Below are positions 8,577 to 11,350 of a stretch of 11,350 nucleotides of DNA, piece by piece. A program made the translations under genes and the position numbers. Under the pieces are notes generated by a model. That model did not search any database. It was not told the DNA's origin and saw only the letters and a list, made by a program, of their open reading frames with translations. Source of the stretch: Betaproteobacteria bacterium (GTDB lineage: Bacteria > Pseudomonadota > Gammaproteobacteria > Burkholderiales > Burkholderiaceae); contig CANIMS010000027.1 in assembly GCA_947468785.1 (NCBI GenBank), positions 1-11,350 on the forward strand. The letters are read 5' to 3'. Within the stretch, counting starts at the first letter, position 1; each line of letters opens with the position of its first letter.

Positions 8577-8582
8577 TTGCTA

Positions 8583-8906
8583 ATGAATTTAAAAATTAAT
8601 AGCCGTCATTTAGAAGTTACCCCTGCCATGCGTTCGCACCTTGAGGCCGGCTTAGCCAAAATTCGTAAGCACTTTGACCACGTCATTGACGCCTCAGCCT
8701 TTCTGCTTGTGGATAACGCCAAAGAAAAGGATTTGCGCCAAAGTGCTGAGATCACTCTGCACCTCAAAGGGAAAGAACTGTTCGCTGAAGCACATAACGC
8801 GGATCTATACCACGCGATGGACTCCGTTGTCGACAAACTCGAGCGTCAAGTCGTAAAACACAAAGAAAAGATCCAAGATCACCATCACGATAAGCATTTT
8901 GAGTAA
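8583..8906 (+). CDS. hpf: Ribosome hibernation-promoting factor HPF (short form)
   Basis: HPF binds the 30S subunit between the mRNA and tRNA sites in stationary phase and promotes inactive 100S ribosome dimers. The 107-residue product matches the short HPF type (E. coli 95 residues), with one S30AE domain of beta-alpha-beta-beta-beta-alpha layout: MNLKINSRHLEVTPAMR start, KIRKHFDHVIDASAFL, then ITLHLKGKELFAEAHNADLYHAMDSVV. It lacks the C-terminal dimerisation domain of long HPF, so ribosome dimerisation would need RMF or another factor. The C-terminus is basic and histidine-rich (HKEKIQDHHHDKHFE). The start at 8583 is set by an AAAGGAG site. It lies where hpf is expected in the rpoN-hpf-ptsN cluster, but rpoN is missing upstream. 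ptsN follows after 33 nt. Confidence 0.93.
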   Translation: MNLKINSRHLEVTPAMRSHLEAGLAKIRKHFDHVIDASAFLLVDNAKEKDLRQSAEITLHLKGKELFAEAHNADLYHAMDSVVDKLERQVVKHKEKIQDHHHDKHFE

Positions 8907-8912
8907 GATCTT

Positions 8913-8924
8913 GTGTCAGGACAC
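8913..8924. promoter_or_regulatory. Inverted repeat upstream of ptsN, possible operator
   Basis: GTGTC-AG-GACAC is a perfect inverted repeat with 5-bp arms, starting 6 nt after the hpf stop and ending 1 nt before the TATAAT box at 8926-8931. Its place over the -35 to -10 spacer region would suit a repressor or activator site. As an RNA it would be a poor hairpin (2-nt loop), so a protein-binding site is the better reading. No regulator is assigned. Confidence 0.35.
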
Positions 8925-8925
8925 C

Positions 8926-8931
8926 TATAAT
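8926..8931 (+). promoter_or_regulatory. Consensus -10 box for a ptsN promoter
   Basis: A perfect TATAAT lies 8 nt before the ptsN ATG at 8940. With the usual 6-7 nt to the start point, transcription would begin around 8937-8938, giving a ptsN message with almost no leader. No Shine-Dalgarno sequence is present before the ATG, which agrees with that. No good -35 hexamer stands 16-18 nt upstream, so activation or extra contacts may be needed. Confidence 0.45.
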
Positions 8932-8939
8932 CATTTGAC

Positions 8940-9401
8940 ATGAATGCCCTGACTCATCTTTTTGCCCTCGACTGCATTGCATTAGATACCCCTGCCAATA
9001 ACAGAGGAGATGTATTTGCAGTCGCAGGGGAATTATTTTCCAAGCAAGTTGGTATTGATTCAAACACCGTAGTTAGCTTTCTGAATGCGCGTGAAGATTT
9101 AGGATCTACTGCTCTAGGCGCTGGCGTTGCTATCCCTCATGGGCGCGTTAAGGGCCTTAAGCAACCTATTGCCGCCTTCATCCGACTCAAGACTGCCATT
9201 GACTTTGCCGCGCCTGATGGAGAGCCCGTATCTATTTTGATTTTTTTACTCGTTCCAGAAAAAGCGACTCAACAACATCTTGAAATTTTGTCTTCAATTG
9301 CGCAGCTTTTATCAGATGCTGATGCTCGTCAATTTTTAACTTCCACTAATGAGCCCAACAAAGTCTGTGATTTGCTTCAACAATGGGGTTCGCCAAAATG
9401 A
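8940..9401 (+). CDS. ptsN: PTS IIA-like nitrogen regulatory protein PtsN (EIIA-Ntr)
   Basis: EIIA-Ntr is the output protein of the nitrogen phosphotransferase system: phosphate passes from EI to an HPr-type carrier to a histidine of EIIA-Ntr, and its phosphorylation state regulates K+ uptake, envelope and carbon/nitrogen responses by protein contacts. The 153-residue product is a single PTS EIIA type-2 domain. The phosphorylated residue is His67 in GVAIPHGRV, with the flanking conserved segment [14 protein letters not shown]; the [16 protein letters not shown] motif follows. E. coli PtsN is 163 residues, so length fits. The ATG at 8940 agrees with family length but has no ribosome-binding site, and a TATAAT stands 8 nt upstream. 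The stop overlaps the hprK start as ATGA. Nearby hprK and rapZ confirm the nitrogen-PTS setting. Genes for EI and the HPr carrier are not in this window. Confidence 0.94.
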   Translation: MNALTHLFALDCIALDTPANNRGDVFAVAGELFSKQVGIDSNTVVSFLNAREDLGSTALGAGVAIPHGRVKGLKQPIAAFIRLKTAIDFAAPDGEPVSILIFLLVPEKATQQHLEILSSIAQLLSDADARQFLTSTNEPNKVCDLLQQWGSPK

Positions 9402-10384
9402 CTCAGCCTTTACTCTTAGATGGAGTAACTGCCCAGCAGATTTTTGATGACAATGTTTCAGATCTAAAGCTTTCTTGGATTGGCGGCCTAGAAGGGGCGG
9501 ACCGTACTTTCCCACCTGAAGCAGTTAAGGCAGCAGCGGCCAGCTCAGATTTAGTAGGCCACTTAAATCTGATTCATCCAAGTCGTATTCAAATCTTTGG
9601 CGAGCAAGAGGTTGACTATCACGCAGCACTTGAGCCAGAGCAAAAACAAGAACAAATTTCTAACTTAATTTCAAAGACGCCGCCATGCGTCATTGTTGCA
9701 GATGGAAAAGCTGCTGATCCTGATCTACAGCTCTTCTGCCAACGATCATCTACGGCACTGTTTACCACCAGCATCTCTGCTGCTGAGGTGATCGACCATC
9801 TGCGCATTTACTTAACAAAGGTTGGCGCGCCCCAAATCACCATGCATGGTGTATTCATGGATATATTGGGTTTAGGGGTCTTAATTACAGGGGAATCTGG
9901 ATTAGGTAAAAGTGAATTGGGTCTAGAACTCATTTCTCGTGGCCACGGATTGGTGGCGGATGACGCAGTTGACTTTGCAAGATTGGCATCAGACTATATC
10001 GAAGGTCGCTGCCCTATTATTTTGCGTAACTTGCTTGAAGTGCGTGGGTTAGGCCTATTAGATATTCGTACTATCTTTGGCGAAACTGCTGTCCGTCGTA
10101 AATTAAAATTGCGTCTAATTGTTCAATTAGTTCGGAGAACTGATGGCGAATTCGAAAGACTGCCATTAGAAGCTCAGCACATCGATGTCTTGGGCGTGCC
10201 GATTCGTACTGTCAAGATTCAGGTGGCTGCTGGTCGTAACTTAGCAGTTCTCGTCGAAGCAGCTGTACGAAATACGATTTTGCAATTGCGCGGCATTGAT
10301 ACTCTAAAAGAATTTATGGAACGCCAGCGCTTACAAATGAATGTTGAGGCCGACTCAGCCAAATCACAGGGGCGTCTGCTTTAA
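9398..10384 (+). CDS. hprK: HPr kinase/phosphorylase HprK
   Basis: HprK phosphorylates and dephosphorylates a serine (Ser46 type) of HPr-like carriers, adjusting phosphate flow through the PTS. With the start at 9398 the product has 328 residues. The Walker A motif GESGLGKS is at residues 165-172, preceded by the catalytic-region MHGVFMDI, and the family signature [18 protein letters not shown] begins near residue 212; the N-terminal 130 residues form the usual less conserved HprK_N domain. An upstream in-frame ATG at 9383 is possible, but the 9398 ATG overlaps the ptsN stop as ATGA and gives a more typical N-terminus (MTQPLLLDG). HprK in Proteobacteria is found in alpha- and betaproteobacteria, often beside ptsN and rapZ as here, and is absent from enteric bacteria. 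rapZ starts 3 nt after its stop, so the genes are almost certainly co-transcribed. Confidence 0.96.
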   Translation: MTQPLLLDGVTAQQIFDDNVSDLKLSWIGGLEGADRTFPPEAVKAAAASSDLVGHLNLIHPSRIQIFGEQEVDYHAALEPEQKQEQISNLISKTPPCVIVADGKAADPDLQLFCQRSSTALFTTSISAAEVIDHLRIYLTKVGAPQITMHGVFMDILGLGVLITGESGLGKSELGLELISRGHGLVADDAVDFARLASDYIEGRCPIILRNLLEVRGLGLLDIRTIFGETAVRRKLKLRLIVQLVRRTDGEFERLPLEAQHIDVLGVPIRTVKIQVAAGRNLAVLVEAAVRNTILQLRGIDTLKEFMERQRLQMNVEADSAKSQGRLL

Positions 10385-10387
10385 ATC

Positions 10388-11278
10388 ATGCAAATTAATC
10401 TGATTACCGGAATCTCAGGCTCGGGTAAATCAGTTGCCTTAAGGGCTTTTGAGGATGCGGGTTACGACTGCGTTGATAATCTGCCAGTTTCTTTATTAGA
10501 AAACCTCATTACTACTCTTGAAGATGAAAAATGTGAGCGTGTTGCCGTTGCAATTGATGCACGCCGCGGTCAATCTATTGAAAATCTCCCATCGATTTTA
10601 GAAAATCTACGGCGTCTTCATCAGGTGCGGATAGTATTTTTAAATGCCAATACCAATACATTAGTACAGCGGTTTTCAGAAACAAGACGGCGCCATCCTC
10701 TGTCTTCAAACGCCCAACAGTCACAATCGGCAACACTGATTGAGGCGATTGATAAGGAACGTCAACTTCTAGAACCTTTACGCACTCAAGCACATAGCAT
10801 TGATACAAGCAATATTCCAGCACATGCATTGCGCTCCTGGATTCAGGATTTACTCAAAGATAAACCTCTTGGGCTCACCGTTGTTTTTGAATCCTTTGGC
10901 TTTAAAAATGGGGTTCCTAGTGAGGCCGATCTTGTCTTTGATGTGCGCTGCTTACCTAACCCGCACTATGACAAAATCTTGCGCCCAATGACTGGTAATG
11001 ACAAGCCTGTCAAAGAATTCTTAGAAAAAATTCCAGAAGTCATCAGTATGGAAGGTGACATTATTCAATTCATCGACAAGTGGTTGCCGCACTATATTGC
11101 TGATGGACGCAGTTATCTAACGGTGGCTATTGGCTGTACTGGTGGTCAACATCGCTCGGTTTATCTTGTGAATCGGATCAGCGAACACTTTAGGGCTCAA
11201 AAAGATCTCGTCAATTTACAACTGAATTTTTTAGATCGCCACCGCGAACTAGACTCAATTTCTGCAACAGTACTTTGA
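10388..11278 (+). CDS. rapZ: RapZ, P-loop nucleotide-binding adaptor protein (YvcJ/YhbJ family)
   Basis: RapZ has an N-terminal P-loop domain and a C-terminal phosphofructokinase-like domain that senses small ligands. In E. coli it binds sRNAs GlmY/GlmZ and presents GlmZ to RNase E, tuning GlmS and thus amino-sugar supply. The 296-residue product (E. coli 284) has Walker A GISGSGKS (8-15), YDCVDNLP, the RRRHPLSS segment, VVFESFGFKNG, LPNPHYD, RPMTG and the conserved C-terminal TVAIGCTGGQHRSVYL (GCTGG at 249-253, His255-Arg256). It therefore keeps both domains intact. The extreme C-terminus ends HRELDSISATVL and lacks the clustered Lys/Arg tail that E. coli RapZ uses for RNA contact, so the adaptor role may differ here. 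The start is 3 nt after hprK with only a weak ribosome-binding site. Its last 68 nt overlap the minus-strand mutY-like gene. Confidence 0.95.
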   Translation: MQINLITGISGSGKSVALRAFEDAGYDCVDNLPVSLLENLITTLEDEKCERVAVAIDARRGQSIENLPSILENLRRLHQVRIVFLNANTNTLVQRFSETRRRHPLSSNAQQSQSATLIEAIDKERQLLEPLRTQAHSIDTSNIPAHALRSWIQDLLKDKPLGLTVVFESFGFKNGVPSEADLVFDVRCLPNPHYDKILRPMTGNDKPVKEFLEKIPEVISMEGDIIQFIDKWLPHYIADGRSYLTVAIGCTGGQHRSVYLVNRISEHFRAQKDLVNLQLNFLDRHRELDSISATVL

Positions 11279-11350
11279 TTGGTTGGGGCAAGCCATAACG
11301 CCCTAATTGCGTTAGCGGTACCCACTTCAAGTCTGGGCTCAAAAACTCAG
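11211..11350 (-). CDS. mutY: 3' end of a MutY-like adenine glycosylase (start outside window)
   Basis: On the minus strand an open frame enters at the window edge (first full codon at 11348) and runs to a TGA at 11211-11213, giving 45 residues. The segment WVPLTQLGRYGLPQPI followed by KVLLQKL resembles the C-terminal end of MutY, where the NUDIX-like domain finishes with a Trp, an acidic or polar patch, then a LPxPI/V-K-LL motif. MutY removes adenine mispaired with 8-oxoguanine. mutY lies near hprK/rapZ in related betaproteobacteria as I recall, but that is memory and not checked. The last about 20 residues (LSLVRGGDLKNSVVN) read through the rapZ 3' end and have no recognised similarity. A different NUDIX-type protein remains possible because only a short piece is visible. 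Confidence 0.65.
   Translation of the reverse strand, partial: EFLSPDLKWVPLTQLGRYGLPQPIKVLLQKLSLVRGGDLKNSVVN

Larger units (their letters stand above)
8400..8582. other. lptB-hpf spacer without rpoN
   Basis: In E. coli and most betaproteobacteria rpoN (sigma-54, roughly 1.4-1.5 kb) sits between lptB and hpf. Here only 183 nt separate them. All three plus-strand frames were read and none shows an RpoN motif such as the C-terminal RpoN box or a stretch that could be its relic. The spacer holds the lptB terminator, the small antisense frame described separately, and the hpf ribosome-binding site. No clear sigma-70 promoter for hpf was recognised; the best weak candidates lack a good -35/-10 pair. 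Confidence 0.75.

Noticed and set aside
8529..8582. Upstream TTG start for hpf adding 18 residues
   Set aside because: The extra residues have no family similarity, and the AAAGGAG site 6 nt before ATG 8583 clearly marks that codon as the start.
9383..9397. ATG 9383 as the hprK start
   Set aside because: It adds only MGFAK, has no ribosome-binding site, and the ATG at 9398 forms the usual ATGA overlap with the ptsN stop. It cannot be fully excluded.
11296..11314. Inverted repeat TAACGC-CCTAATT-GCGTTA after rapZ as a terminator
   Set aside because: The stem is perfect, but no T-run follows on the plus strand and it lies within the minus-strand mutY-like coding region, so there is not enough to call it.

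Overview
The window is an ordinary, densely packed bacterial chromosome segment of moderate GC. Its gene order is that of a betaproteobacterium of the Burkholderiales: a uvrA end, a CPA2 antiporter, kdsD-kdsC-lptC-lptA-lptB, then hpf-ptsN-hprK-rapZ and a mutY-like end. An HPr kinase gene between ptsN and rapZ points to Betaproteobacteria rather than Enterobacteria. The protein sequences and base composition would suit a small-genome freshwater member such as Polynucleobacter, but the genus is my inference and was not tested.

Layout. Positions 1-2816 hold uvrA (nucleotide excision repair), missing only about 25 N-terminal codons. Convergent to it, 2842-4824 on the minus strand encodes a CPA2-type cation/proton antiporter with RCK domains. 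Only 11 bp from its start, and divergent, begins the LPS gene run kdsD (4836), kdsC (5846), lptC (6422), lptA (7063) and lptB (7632-8399). Here two Kdo-synthesis steps sit next to the LPS export machinery, with junctions of 17 nt, 3 nt, ATGA and ATGA. A probable intrinsic terminator follows lptB. A 183-nt spacer then leads to hpf (ribosome hibernation), ptsN (EIIA-Ntr), hprK (HPr kinase/phosphorylase) and rapZ (P-loop adaptor). The last 140 bases carry the 3' end of a minus-strand gene that looks like mutY and overlaps the end of rapZ.

How the genes work together. The first block supplies Kdo and carries finished LPS from the inner membrane across the periplasm. The second block is the nitrogen-PTS regulatory cluster that in many Proteobacteria follows lptB and rpoN. 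The most notable feature is an absence: rpoN (sigma-54), normally between lptB and hpf, is not there, and the short spacer shows no recognisable remnant. ptsN has a consensus -10 box only about 2 nt upstream of its expected transcript start-to-ATG junction, preceded by a perfect inverted repeat, which suggests a regulated and nearly leaderless transcript.

No RNA genes, mobile elements, CRISPR arrays or long repeats were seen, and no gene-free stretch exceeds 300 bases. I did not find a new multi-gene system; the interest lies in regulatory details and gene-order differences.
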